From Clostridia bacterium (GTDB lineage: Bacteria > Bacillota > Clostridia > Christensenellales > HGM11417): a stretch of 14,764 nt of DNA. The stretch covers positions 1 through 14,764 of the forward strand of contig JAFQWR010000101.1 of NCBI GenBank assembly GCA_017407365.1, in the 5' to 3' direction. The position numbers and the translations under genes are program-made. The notes under the pieces are model-generated. The model was not told the origin of the DNA. It ran no database searches and saw only the letters and a program-made list of their open reading frames with translations. Numbering within the stretch: the stretch's first letter is position 1; every line of letters begins with the position of its first letter. Below are positions 7,054-14,176 of the stretch, piece after piece.

Positions 7054-9507
7054 TTATTTTCTGCGTAATGCTACAAAGCCTGCTGCAAGGAGTGCTGCGA
7101 TGGCAGCCATGCCGCCTGCTACACTGCCACAGCCGCCGATGGGCTTTTCGCCGGGCTCGTCGCCGGGCTCGTCACCGGGCTCGTCACCGGGCTCTTCGAT
7201 TGCCGCGAAGGTGATGTAGAACTTCGCCTCGCCGCCCGTTACGTTTTCTACGGGGTAAACGGTTGCACCCGATTTTTCAACGGGCGTGCCGTTTAAGGTT
7301 ACCGATTCCACGATGTAGCCGGTGTTGGGAACTACGTTGATGTATGCGGTGCCGAAGGGGTAGTAAACCTTTTCTGCACTCAGCTTGATTTGCAGAGCCG
7401 CCTCAGCCTCGGGGAGGTTGGTTTCGTAGCTCAGCGTGCAGTAGGGAAGCGATTGCAGGGTGATTTTGTTGGGCTCGAATTCCTCGGTGATTACCCAATC
7501 GGTGTACTCGTTTTCGGTAACGCCGCAAACCTTACCCTCCATATCCACGAAGCCGTAGTCGCCTACAATCCAGATAACCTCAAGCTCGCCTGCCTGGTCG
7601 GGCCAGATGTTGATACCGAAGGCAACAACCTCGTTCAGCTTGCCGTTTACGGGCGTCTGGTTGGCACCCTCTGCGGTGACGGTTCTGTTAAACTGCGTAG
7701 CCGTCCAGGGGATAATTACCGTGCCTGCTACCTCTTTGTTGAAGCGGATCTGATAGCCCGAGCGGATTTCGGGGTTGGATACGTTGGTTTTTTCGTCGAT
7801 GATCTTGATGGTATCACCCGTGGAAGCGGGACGGAATACCTCGCCGTCCTTATCGTAAAGCTCGATGTTGAAGGGACGGTTGTATGCGGTGGGGTTGCTT
7901 ACCTGAATGAGGAAGCCAAGCGTTTCGTTGGTGGATACGCCCTCGGGCAGGGTGACCTTGAAGTGGTAGTTGCCCTTGGAGATGCCGTCAAAATCGAACA
8001 GCGTTGCGCTTTCGTCGATGGGATTGGTTTTGTTTAAGCTGTATCCGTTTACGTCAAAGTCGTAGATGTTTACAGCGGGAGGGGGAGCGATAACCGCAGA
8101 TGCCGACTGGAAGCCGATCTTAGCGCCGGGCATAAAGCTGATGCTTTCGCCCTCTGCGAGCATCATATTGTTGAAGATCATAACCAGGCTGGGGCTTACA
8201 TATGCGGGGAAGGAAGCACCCTCCTTTTTCGCTACGAAGCTTGCATCCGAAAGGGTAACGGTGATTTTGCCGTTGAAGCCTGCGGGGATGATACCCAAGG
8301 TGCCCTCGGTGATGGTGCCGTCTGCGGCTACCATATTCTGCTTCTTGCTTTCGTCGAAGGCAAGGCTTGCCTTTTCTGCGCCCTTATACAGCTCGCCGTT
8401 TTCGAGGAGCAGGGTGGTGTACCAGACGTTGGTGGTATCCTCGCTGTCTACAACCTTCAACGAATACTCTAAGTCCTTACCCGAGGTGTTGTTTACCTCA
8501 AAGTAGTATGCGATATCCGTTAAGGAAACCTTTTCCTCGCCCATTTCTGCGGGGAAGGGAACGGTAAGAGAGGTGTAGTTGGAGATCATCGCCTTAGCGT
8601 TTCTTTCTAAGGTGAAGCCGTCCTCTACGTAGCTGATGGCAAAGGCGCCGTCATCCACGCCGTTCAGCGCTGCGGGGATGTAGGGAACAGCCTTTTCCTT
8701 CGAGGGTGCCCAGATGGGGGTGAGCGCCGTGAGTGCGGATGCCTCGGTTACATAGGGGCGTGCGTCGATCGTTTCGGGGGAATCCATGCTTGCCAGGTAG
8801 ATGTTGCCCAGGCTCCACTTGCCGTATTTGTTGTTTGCGGCTGCGGACATAAAGATGATTTCCTTCAGATCGGTAAAGTCTACCGCGCTGTAATTTTCGG
8901 TGAGGAAAATGTACTTGCCGTAGAAGGAGGTCTTCGTTGCCTGAGCGGCGGTCTGAACCTTATTCTGTGCGGTAGCCTGAATGCCGGTGAATACCCAAGC
9001 ACGTAAGGGAGCCTCCTCGATGGTGCCTGCCTTACCGATTTTGGAATCTGCCTCGTAGTAGCGGTAGAAGGACTTCGCCGTGGTGTTCGTCATGCTTGCG
9101 CCCCAGCTGTAACCCGTGTGCAGGTTTGCCTTGTTGCCCTTGTTGTCGATGGCAACGATTTGCAGACCGTAGTTTAAGGTGTTGTCGGGGAAGCTTACGT
9201 CCATAACGAGTGCGTTCAGACCCTCGGGCAGCTCGCCGTAGGTAAAGCCGTTTGCCGCAAATGCGCCCCAGCCGTAGTTTGCTTCCGCTCTGTTTGCGGT
9301 TGCAACCGTCTGCACGGCAATGGCGTCCGTTGCGGAATAAACCAGACCGTTGTTATCTCTGCCAATGCTGACGTCCGTTGCTTTTACGGGGTAATCGTAC
9401 GTTTCGTTAGCGGAAACGGCAGAAAGACCTGCGGTAAACACAAGCGCCAACAGGCATACCAGCGACAGCAGAGTGAGAGCTGTCTTTTTTTGCTTCAAAG
9501 TTCTCAT
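7054..9507 (-). CDS. Large secreted, C-terminally anchored surface protein, function unknown
   Basis: An 817-residue protein I do not recognise as a named family. A signal peptide (MRTLKQKKTALTLL..., A-V-S-A near 33) leads to about 650 residues of beta-rich, aromatic, Asn/Thr-rich sequence of the kind seen in carbohydrate-binding and jelly-roll modules. Near 710-770 is a segment like a divergent InlB B-repeat (YPFGTAYINVVPNTGY, then VTLNG). Four Glu-Pro-Gly-Asp/Glu repeats follow (about 772-787) as a wall-spanning spacer, then GGCGS, a membrane helix and RRK. The start has a perfect AGGAGG site. Position at the head of the transporter run suggests it binds or presents the glycan to the importer. 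No catalytic motif is visible to me. Confidence 0.8.
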   Translation of the reverse strand: MRTLKQKKTALTLLSLVCLLALVFTAGLSAVSANETYDYPVKATDVSIGRDNNGLVYSATDAIAVQTVATANRAEANYGWGAFAANGFTYGELPEGLNALVMDVSFPDNTLNYGLQIVAIDNKGNKANLHTGYSWGASMTNTTAKSFYRYYEADSKIGKAGTIEEAPLRAWVFTGIQATAQNKVQTAAQATKTSFYGKYIFLTENYSAVDFTDLKEIIFMSAAANNKYGKWSLGNIYLASMDSPETIDARPYVTEASALTALTPIWAPSKEKAVPYIPAALNGVDDGAFAISYVEDGFTLERNAKAMISNYTSLTVPFPAEMGEEKVSLTDIAYYFEVNNTSGKDLEYSLKVVDSEDTTNVWYTTLLLENGELYKGAEKASLAFDESKKQNMVAADGTITEGTLGIIPAGFNGKITVTLSDASFVAKKEGASFPAYVSPSLVMIFNNMMLAEGESISFMPGAKIGFQSASAVIAPPPAVNIYDFDVNGYSLNKTNPIDESATLFDFDGISKGNYHFKVTLPEGVSTNETLGFLIQVSNPTAYNRPFNIELYDKDGEVFRPASTGDTIKIIDEKTNVSNPEIRSGYQIRFNKEVAGTVIIPWTATQFNRTVTAEGANQTPVNGKLNEVVAFGINIWPDQAGELEVIWIVGDYGFVDMEGKVCGVTENEYTDWVITEEFEPNKITLQSLPYCTLSYETNLPEAEAALQIKLSAEKVYYPFGTAYINVVPNTGYIVESVTLNGTPVEKSGATVYPVENVTGGEAKFYITFAAIEEPGDEPGDEPGDEPGEKPIGGCGSVAGGMAAIAALLAAGFVALRRK
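7151..7198 (-). repeat. Four tandem 12-bp repeats encoding the Pro-Gly-Asp spacer
   Basis: Four in-register 12-base units (CCGGGCTCGTCA and near-copies at 7151, 7163, 7175 and 7187, read on the plus strand) encode the EPGD repeats in front of the membrane anchor of the 817-aa surface protein. Two units are identical and the outer two differ by one to three bases. Such an array can gain or lose units by slippage, which would change the spacer length. Confidence 0.9.
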
Positions 9508-9540
9508 GTTCTTCCTCCTAAAAAGAATTTCATTTTTTAT

Positions 9541-9563
9541 AAAAACAAGCGGCTACGCTTATT
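9541..9563 (-). terminator. Weak terminator or attenuator hairpin ahead of the surface-protein gene
   Basis: Read on the minus strand, AATAAGCG and CGCTTGTT pair over eight positions (one G-T) around the loop TAGC and run straight into a short T-stretch. It lies in the 176-base gap (9508-9683) between the nucleoside-hydrolase-like gene and the surface protein gene, 37 bases before that start codon. The stem is short and the T-run is broken by A, so partial termination is more likely than full. The rest of the gap is GC-rich with several small palindromes, and I see no convincing promoter in it. Confidence 0.45.
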
Positions 9564-9683
9564 TCCCTGTGTGATTGGGGTGCGCTTTGCTTCTGCCAAG
9601 GGCTTTTTGCACCCTTGCGCTTATCCTCTGCCGCCCTGCGGCTTTTATGCAAAGCCCCACGCCCCGGGGGAGCAAATGCGCCC

Positions 9684-10607
9684 TTACTGCCCCAGCCTTG
9701 TGTAGAGGTCGTACATCAGCGCATCCCTGCGGATTTCGCATACGTAGAAAACCTCCTTTTCGGTGGGCGATTCCTCGTAAGCGTCCGCGCCGTATTGCGG
9801 CAGACGCACCTTTACCGTTTGCGTGCGCATAAAGCGGGAGCTATCGTTGAGCAGAAAGCCGATGGCGGTTACGTCCCACAGGCACTTGCCCCACGCCTCC
9901 GAATACACGAAGTGCGGCATCATCTCCATGCTGTGGCTGAGCAGATAGTCGCACATGGGGTTTTTGCCCGTCAGCCAATGCTCCATCTCGTGCTTGGTGG
10001 TGATAAACTCCGAAACCACGCCCTGACAGGGAAGCTGCGCAAAAGGCACCTCGCTGCCCATCACCACCCTTGCGGCGGCAATATCCTGATACATATTGAA
10101 TTCCCGATTGCGCCACCAGCCGTACGCCGAGCCGCCCAGCCAGATTACGGCAATGCGGTTTTTTAAGTCTGCGTCCATCAGAAGAGCGGATGCCACGTTG
10201 GTGATGGCGCCGATTGCCACCACAAAAAGCGGATTTTCCGCCGTGTAGCCCATAGAGGTGCGGATGATAAACTCCGCCGCCTCGCTTTCTACGGGTGTCT
10301 GCTCGTTTTGCATAAAGGCGGTTGCGCCGCGCTTTACAAGGGGAAGAAGGTCGTTTGCGCCGCCCAGCGTAAGCACCGTTTCAATCTCTTTTTTGCTTGC
10401 CTCTACCCCCTCGGCAACGCTACCCACCCGTTTGTTGTGGATGGGCGCAAAGGGTGCCACGGTGAAGCCCTTGATTGCAATGCGCTCTCTGTTTTTGAGC
10501 AGGTAGGCAATGGCAAACTGGTCGTCGATTTCGTTGTAGGTGTCGGTATCTAAAATGATGTCCACCGACGCACGGGGCGCAAAAAGCTCAGCAAGGCTTT
10601 TTTTCAT
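9684..10607 (-). CDS. Divergent nucleoside-hydrolase-like protein (IunH/RihA superfamily)
   Basis: A 307-residue protein of the calcium-dependent nucleoside N-ribohydrolase fold. The metal-binding start is IILDTDTYNEIDDQFAIAY at 18-36: D20, D22, D28 and D29 are kept, but with two residues inserted compared with the classic DTDPGIDD. GAITNVASAL near 133 and the FN..QD segment near 170 also match. At the usual His-Asp near the C-terminus there is Trp-Asp (LWDVTA). This marks the 'DTDxYNExDDQ' branch, which as far as I recall has no settled substrate. Normal family activity splits a ribonucleoside into ribose and base. Its ATG overlaps the aldolase stop by four bases (ATGA), so the two are translationally coupled, which argues for a role in the same pathway rather than general nucleoside salvage. 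Confidence 0.85.
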   Translation of the reverse strand: MKKSLAELFAPRASVDIILDTDTYNEIDDQFAIAYLLKNRERIAIKGFTVAPFAPIHNKRVGSVAEGVEASKKEIETVLTLGGANDLLPLVKRGATAFMQNEQTPVESEAAEFIIRTSMGYTAENPLFVVAIGAITNVASALLMDADLKNRIAVIWLGGSAYGWWRNREFNMYQDIAAARVVMGSEVPFAQLPCQGVVSEFITTKHEMEHWLTGKNPMCDYLLSHSMEMMPHFVYSEAWGKCLWDVTAIGFLLNDSSRFMRTQTVKVRLPQYGADAYEESPTEKEVFYVCEIRRDALMYDLYTRLGQ

Positions 10608-11521
10608 ACGCCGTATTCCTCCATAAGTCTTTTATAGACACGCAGCTGCTGATCCACGCACTCCCTCTGGTAGCGGTCAAACACCGAGGAGTCCACCGCA
10701 CGTGTTTCTAAGGTGAAGGGGTTGCCCAGAAGCTGCTGAAAGTATTTTGCCGTGACGGGATACGCCGCATTTTCGGTGAACGAAAGCACGGAAAGCATAT
10801 CCGAAAGCTGCTCCGCACGGACGGGGTCGCAGGTGTGCAGGCGGTACAGCTCTGCCAAAAGGTTGGGGCAGTAGTTTGCCAGAATGCCCGAATACCCTGC
10901 CGCACCCTGCTTTAAGCTGCCAAGAAGCGTCTGCCCGTTGGCGTTGAACAGCATAAGGTCGGTGCCGTGAAGCTGACGCAGTCTGTCTGAAAGAAGCTCG
11001 GGCGAGCAGCAGGTATCCTTGATGAAGCGGAATCTGCCCGTTGCAAGGCACCAATCAATCATACGGGGGGTGAGCAATTTTTTATACGGCTTGGGGCATT
11101 CGTAAAAGCCCAGATGCACCTTGCTGTCAAGAAGCGAAAGCAGACGGTCGGCATTTTTCAGCCATACCTCCTCGCCCTCGTTGTGTATATCCAAACGGTT
11201 GGTCACCAATATCAGTGCGTCCACGCCCGTTTCGGCGATTTTGTTCAGCTCCTCCGCCTGCGCCTCGATGGAATCGGAAATATGCCCCGAGGCAACCACG
11301 GTGGCTCTGCCGCCTGCCGCCCTTACCACCTCTTTTGCGATGGCAACACGCTCTTTTAAGCTTAAATAAAACATCTCGCTCGACTGACACACGGCAAAAA
11401 TGCCCTGACAGCCGTTCCGGATGTACCATTCGGTCAGAGCCCGAACTGCTCCGTAATCTACATTGCCGCCCGAAAAGGGAGTAAGCATTACAGGATAGAT
11501 GCCTTTTTTTAACTGTCCCAT
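10604..11521 (-). CDS. DapA/NanA-family class I aldolase or lyase
   Basis: A 305-residue TIM-barrel enzyme of the dihydrodipicolinate synthase / N-acetylneuraminate lyase superfamily, which forms or breaks C-C bonds to pyruvate through a Schiff base. The Schiff-base lysine is K168 (RFIKDTCC) and the catalytic tyrosine is Y140 (LGFYECPKPYKK). The pyruvate-carboxylate loop, normally G-T/S-T-G-E, reads CQSSE at 45-49, which is unusual. The YECP..YK segment belongs to a branch annotated only as 'DHDPS family', not to true DapA or NanA. I chose the ATG at 11521 because GGAG lies about seven bases upstream; a TTG four codons earlier overlaps that site. First gene after a strong promoter. Its place beside sialidase-fold genes and an A5P isomerase suggests cleavage of a 2-keto-3-deoxy acid. 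Confidence 0.88.
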   Translation of the reverse strand: MGQLKKGIYPVMLTPFSGGNVDYGAVRALTEWYIRNGCQGIFAVCQSSEMFYLSLKERVAIAKEVVRAAGGRATVVASGHISDSIEAQAEELNKIAETGVDALILVTNRLDIHNEGEEVWLKNADRLLSLLDSKVHLGFYECPKPYKKLLTPRMIDWCLATGRFRFIKDTCCSPELLSDRLRQLHGTDLMLFNANGQTLLGSLKQGAAGYSGILANYCPNLLAELYRLHTCDPVRAEQLSDMLSVLSFTENAAYPVTAKYFQQLLGNPFTLETRAVDSSVFDRYQRECVDQQLRVYKRLMEEYGV

Positions 11522-11556
11522 ACAATTCTCCAATCTATGCTTGTCAGCATACCATA

Positions 11557-11585
11557 ATTATACAACGCTATGCCCTCTCTTTCAA
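11557..11585 (-). promoter_or_regulatory. Strong sigma-A-type promoter of the aldolase operon
   Basis: On the minus strand, TTGAAA (11585-11580) and TATAAT (11562-11557) are separated by exactly 17 bases, a near-perfect housekeeping promoter. Transcription would start near 11550 and give a leader of about 30 bases before the aldolase ATG. It is the only convincing promoter I see for the catabolic cluster. Confidence 0.8.
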
Positions 11586-11590
11586 TGTTT

Positions 11591-11626
11591 AGGAATGACA
11601 AGAAAATGTCTTTTTTGGACATTCCT
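11591..11626. promoter_or_regulatory. Inverted repeat upstream of the -35, candidate regulator site
   Basis: AGGAATG at 11591-11597 and CATTCCT at 11620-11626 are perfect inverted copies, with partial agreement continuing inward (AGGAATGAC versus AGGAATGTC). The dyad starts five bases upstream of the -35 box, where activators of the AraC type usually bind. The AraC-family gene lies immediately upstream. Binding by that protein is inferred. Confidence 0.5.
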
Positions 11627-11708
11627 GTTTTTGCGGCAGAGGAAGGTGTGCAAAATTGACAAACCGCCCCCTCTCTCGTCGGCTTGCACCCTTAACGCCT
11701 TGGGGCAT

Positions 11709-11736
11709 AAAAAAAGCGCGGCATATTGCCACGCTT
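11709..11736 (-). terminator. Intrinsic terminator after the AraC-family gene
   Basis: On the minus strand, AAGCGTGGCA and TGCCGCGCTT form a ten-pair stem (one G-T) with the loop ATA, followed by a T-run. It begins 13 bases after the AraC-family stop codon and separates that unit from the catabolic cluster. The remaining intergenic DNA (11627-11708) shows nothing else I can name. Confidence 0.9.
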
Positions 11737-11749
11737 GCCCGTTTGGGGC

Positions 11750-12616
11750 TTACATACGGATGGACGAGCGGAATTTGCCCGGGCTCATACCCTCGTGCCG
11801 CTTGAACGCCTTGCCAAAGGTGTAGGCGTCGGCATAGCCCAAAAGCTCGCTGATTTCCGAAAGGCTTTTCTCCGTTTCTTCAAGCAGCTCCTTTGCCTTT
11901 TCCATCTTCTTCATCAGGATGTATTTGCTTAATGAGATGTTGTAATTGCGCTCAAACAGACGGGAAAGCTGACGCTCGCACAGGGCAAACTCCTTAGATA
12001 AATCCTCGGGCGCAACGCCGTAGAGGATGTTGTCGTTGATGTACGAGGCAATCACCCTTGCGCTGTGCTCCTCTCTGCTGGCGGCGGATTCCTTTACCCT
12101 GCCCCTTTTTACGGCGGAGCGGAACAGCTCCATAAACAGCAGATACAGCTTTGCCTTTACCGTACTGCGGTAGTCGCTCTGCCGCTGTAAAACGTCGTTG
12201 AACAGAAGGGATAAAATGCTTTCGATTTCGTCGCCGTACTCAAAAAAGAGCTTCTGCCGTATCTCTGCGGAAAGCTCAGCAATGGCGTCACCCTCCGTTT
12301 CGGAGGAAACGTTGAAGCCCCAGACGAACTTTTCAAAATCACGGCTCATCGACACAATGGTGTGCTTCTGACGGCAGTCACACAGGATGTAGGTGCCCTT
12401 TTTCAGGATGAACTCGTTGCCGCCGATGAGGAATTTGCTTTCGCCCTTGAAGCACAGGTGCAGCTCGAAAAAGGAGTGGCTGTGCTCCTTATCGTTGAAT
12501 ATATTGCTCTCGTTCATCACCACACGGCACCAGTACGTCCTGAATTTGTAGCCGCCGATTTCAAAATTCAGGCTCATTCTGCTCAGTCGCTTCGATACGT
12601 CTATGTCGTAATTCAT
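11750..12616 (-). CDS. AraC-family transcriptional regulator
   Basis: A 288-residue regulator. The N-terminal cupin-like sensor domain (about 15-110) has the usual pattern: H-S-H..FELHLCFKG near 45, then LKKGTYILCD and a final QKHT. The C-terminal double helix-turn-helix domain (about 188-288) includes LSKEFALCERQLSRLF and ISELLGYADAYTFGKAFKRHEGMSPGKFR, which are classic AraC signature segments. It would bind DNA as a dimer and respond to a sugar or oligosaccharide. Start ATG at 12616 has AGGATAAGG upstream. It lies 90 bases after a NUDIX gene in the same direction, has its own terminator, and sits directly in front of the aldolase operon, so that operon is the likely target. The inducer cannot be read from the sequence. 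Confidence 0.93.
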   Translation of the reverse strand: MNYDIDVSKRLSRMSLNFEIGGYKFRTYWCRVVMNESNIFNDKEHSHSFFELHLCFKGESKFLIGGNEFILKKGTYILCDCRQKHTIVSMSRDFEKFVWGFNVSSETEGDAIAELSAEIRQKLFFEYGDEIESILSLLFNDVLQRQSDYRSTVKAKLYLLFMELFRSAVKRGRVKESAASREEHSARVIASYINDNILYGVAPEDLSKEFALCERQLSRLFERNYNISLSKYILMKKMEKAKELLEETEKSLSEISELLGYADAYTFGKAFKRHEGMSPGKFRSSIRM

Positions 12617-12706
12617 AACCTTATCCTACCCACCTTTCGCCCCCTTCGCTCCCCTTTTTGGGGCACGGATGGCGGCTTGCCTGTTTTAGAGGGCAAAGCC
12701 CCCTTA

Positions 12707-13123
12707 TTACTGCGCTGAAAGAAATTCGTTTGCCTGCATCAGCACACGCTTTACGTTGCCGAAGGTGAGCGCCTTCATTGCCTCGGCGTATTCCATCAGA
12801 TGGATGCTTTTCACCTCAGATTCCTGCCTTTCGGGCGTCTGTCCGCTGTATTCGGCAAGATAATACACCACGCGCTTTTTTCTCTGCTCTCCGTTGCGGT
12901 GCAGATGGTGGTAGACCACCGAGCGGAAGCCGGGAAGCAATCGCACCGAAAGCCCTGCCTCCTCTGCAATCTCCCTGAGAGCGGTCTGCTCCTCGCCCTC
13001 CCCGGGCTCCATGTGGCCCTTGGGAAAGCCGTATACTCCGTTATTTCCCCTGATGATGACGTATCGGATTTCTTCCCCGACTCTGGTAAACACCACGCCA
13101 CCGCACGATTTTTCCGTTATCAT
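12707..13123 (-). CDS. NUDIX hydrolase, diadenosine-tetraphosphatase-like
   Basis: A 138-residue single-domain NUDIX enzyme. The full Nudix box G-x5-E-x7-REUxEExGU is present at 36-58 (GHMEPGE, then REIAEEAGL). The preceding GFPKGHMEPGE and the short length match the asymmetrical Ap4A hydrolase branch, which splits Ap4A into ATP and AMP and so clears stress dinucleotides. Close relatives act on other nucleotide substrates, so the substrate is not certain. The ATG at 13123 has AGGAG eight bases upstream, and a separate promoter lies about 55 bases before it. It is probably cotranscribed with the AraC-family gene. A metabolic link to the catabolic cluster is not evident. Confidence 0.9.
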   Translation of the reverse strand: MITEKSCGGVVFTRVGEEIRYVIIRGNNGVYGFPKGHMEPGEGEEQTALREIAEEAGLSVRLLPGFRSVVYHHLHRNGEQRKKRVVYYLAEYSGQTPERQESEVKSIHLMEYAEAMKALTFGNVKRVLMQANEFLSAQ

Positions 13124-13176
13124 TGCTTACGCTCCTGTTTTTCGTTTGTACTGCACGGAAGCTTCTTTTCTTTTAT

Positions 13177-13205
13177 ATTATAGCATGAATGCGGGCAAGA
13201 CACAA
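13177..13205 (-). promoter_or_regulatory. Promoter of the NUDIX-AraC unit, extended -10
   Basis: On the minus strand, TTGTGT (13205-13200) and TATAAT (13182-13177) lie 17 bases apart, and TGC directly precedes the -10 (extended -10). The transcript would start near 13170, about 45 bases before the NUDIX ATG. The stretch TGCTATAATATAAA is identical to that in the Fic promoter. Confidence 0.75.
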
Positions 13206-13227
13206 ATCCCTGCACAAAGAAGAAGGG

Positions 13228-14169
13228 TCATTTTACACGCCTTATGCATTTTTCCCGTAAAAAATCTTTTACTCCCTGCGTATTTTCCTTTTCGTAATAC
13301 TGCACAAGCAGTCTTTTGAACTCTGCCACGCATTCCTCCGGCACGACCATCAGCCCTGCGGCGTGCGCAATCAGATAGTGATTGGCAAACAAAATCGCCG
13401 TGCGCTTGTTGCCGTCGTTGAATATCTGCGCCTTCATCACGTACAGCGCAATTTCAATGGCAACCCCCACAGGGTCATCGCTATCGGCAACAATGGCGGC
13501 AATGCTTTCCCTTACCACATTCTCCACGGGCAGGGGCGGTATATAGCGTGAGCCGCCTATTTTTACGGGCACACCGCGCACTCTGCCACCCTCCTGATAA
13601 AAGCCCTCATTCACAAGCCTTGCAATGTATTGGCAAACGTAAAAATCGGAGGGCACCTGCAGGATGTCCTCATCCAGAATAAATTCCCATGCGTGCTTTA
13701 AGTTGAGTATCTTCTGCACGTCCTCTGCACTTACGTGATTTACCTTGCCGTTATCGATGATGGTTTCGGTATCGGGAAAGGTTGTTGTAAGCCCCTCAAG
13801 CACCGCCTGCTCGTAGATGCTGACCTTCATGCACGCTCTTGCAAGCTCCAGGTTCAGAATTACCTCTATGGGTAGCTCACCCCTTTCGTATCCATAGGCG
13901 GCAAGTGCGCTGTCTGCTCTTCGCAGGCTCTTTCTTAACTCCCTTGCCTCTTTTACACTGCGCAAAAGAAGCAGATGCAGCTCTTCGGAATACACGCCGA
14001 CATACGTGGATTTTATCTTACCTGCCTCTCTTTTGCGGATATAAAGATATTTTTTTTCGTTCTGCTCCTTGATTTCCACCGTGCCTTCATAGGGAATCAA
14101 TTGCAGTCTTGCCTGAAGCTCTGCCCTTGTACGCAGCAGATTCTGAATCATCTCAAAGGTACTATCCAC
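13228..14169 (-). CDS. Fic-domain protein with catalytic His replaced by Gln
   Basis: A 313-residue protein of the Fic fold, which normally transfers AMP or another nucleotide part to a target protein hydroxyl. The core motif HxFx(D/E)GNxxR reads QIFNDGNKR (248-256 from the GTG start): the Asp, Gly, Asn and Arg are kept but the catalytic His is Gln. The flap region (GGRVRG..VKIGGSRYIPPLP) is present. The segment YEQAVLEGLTTTF near 120-132 aligns with the inhibitory helix (S/T)xxxE(G/N) but has Gln for the Ser/Thr. I start it at GTG 14169, because AAGGAG lies seven bases upstream; the ATG at 14193 lies only about five bases after the likely transcription start and has no ribosome site. Other Clostridia have, as I recall, similar proteins with a changed His, so it may be a functional variant family. 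Confidence 0.85.
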   Translation of the reverse strand: MDSTFEMIQNLLRTRAELQARLQLIPYEGTVEIKEQNEKKYLYIRKREAGKIKSTYVGVYSEELHLLLLRSVKEARELRKSLRRADSALAAYGYERGELPIEVILNLELARACMKVSIYEQAVLEGLTTTFPDTETIIDNGKVNHVSAEDVQKILNLKHAWEFILDEDILQVPSDFYVCQYIARLVNEGFYQEGGRVRGVPVKIGGSRYIPPLPVENVVRESIAAIVADSDDPVGVAIEIALYVMKAQIFNDGNKRTAILFANHYLIAHAAGLMVVPEECVAEFKRLLVQYYEKENTQGVKDFLREKCIRRVK

Positions 14170-14176
14170 AAGGTTA

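Noticed and set aside
7390..8037. 215-codon plus-strand frame opposite the surface protein gene
   Set aside because: No ribosome site, and the opposite strand has signal peptide, spacer and anchor in one uninterrupted frame.
9535..9541. TATAAA as a -10 box for the surface protein gene
   Set aside because: The stretch 17 bases upstream (AAATAA) does not resemble a -35 box, and there is no TG extension.
9630..9646. GCCGC-CCT-GCGGC stem followed by TTTT on the plus strand, terminator-like
   Set aside because: No plus-strand gene precedes it, and read on the minus strand it has no T-run.
12638..12706. G/C-run palindromes before the AraC-family gene, somewhat like those near 641-660 and 9600-9680
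   Set aside because: Similarity is mostly composition (runs of G and C with a short loop); I could not align them as copies of one repeat.
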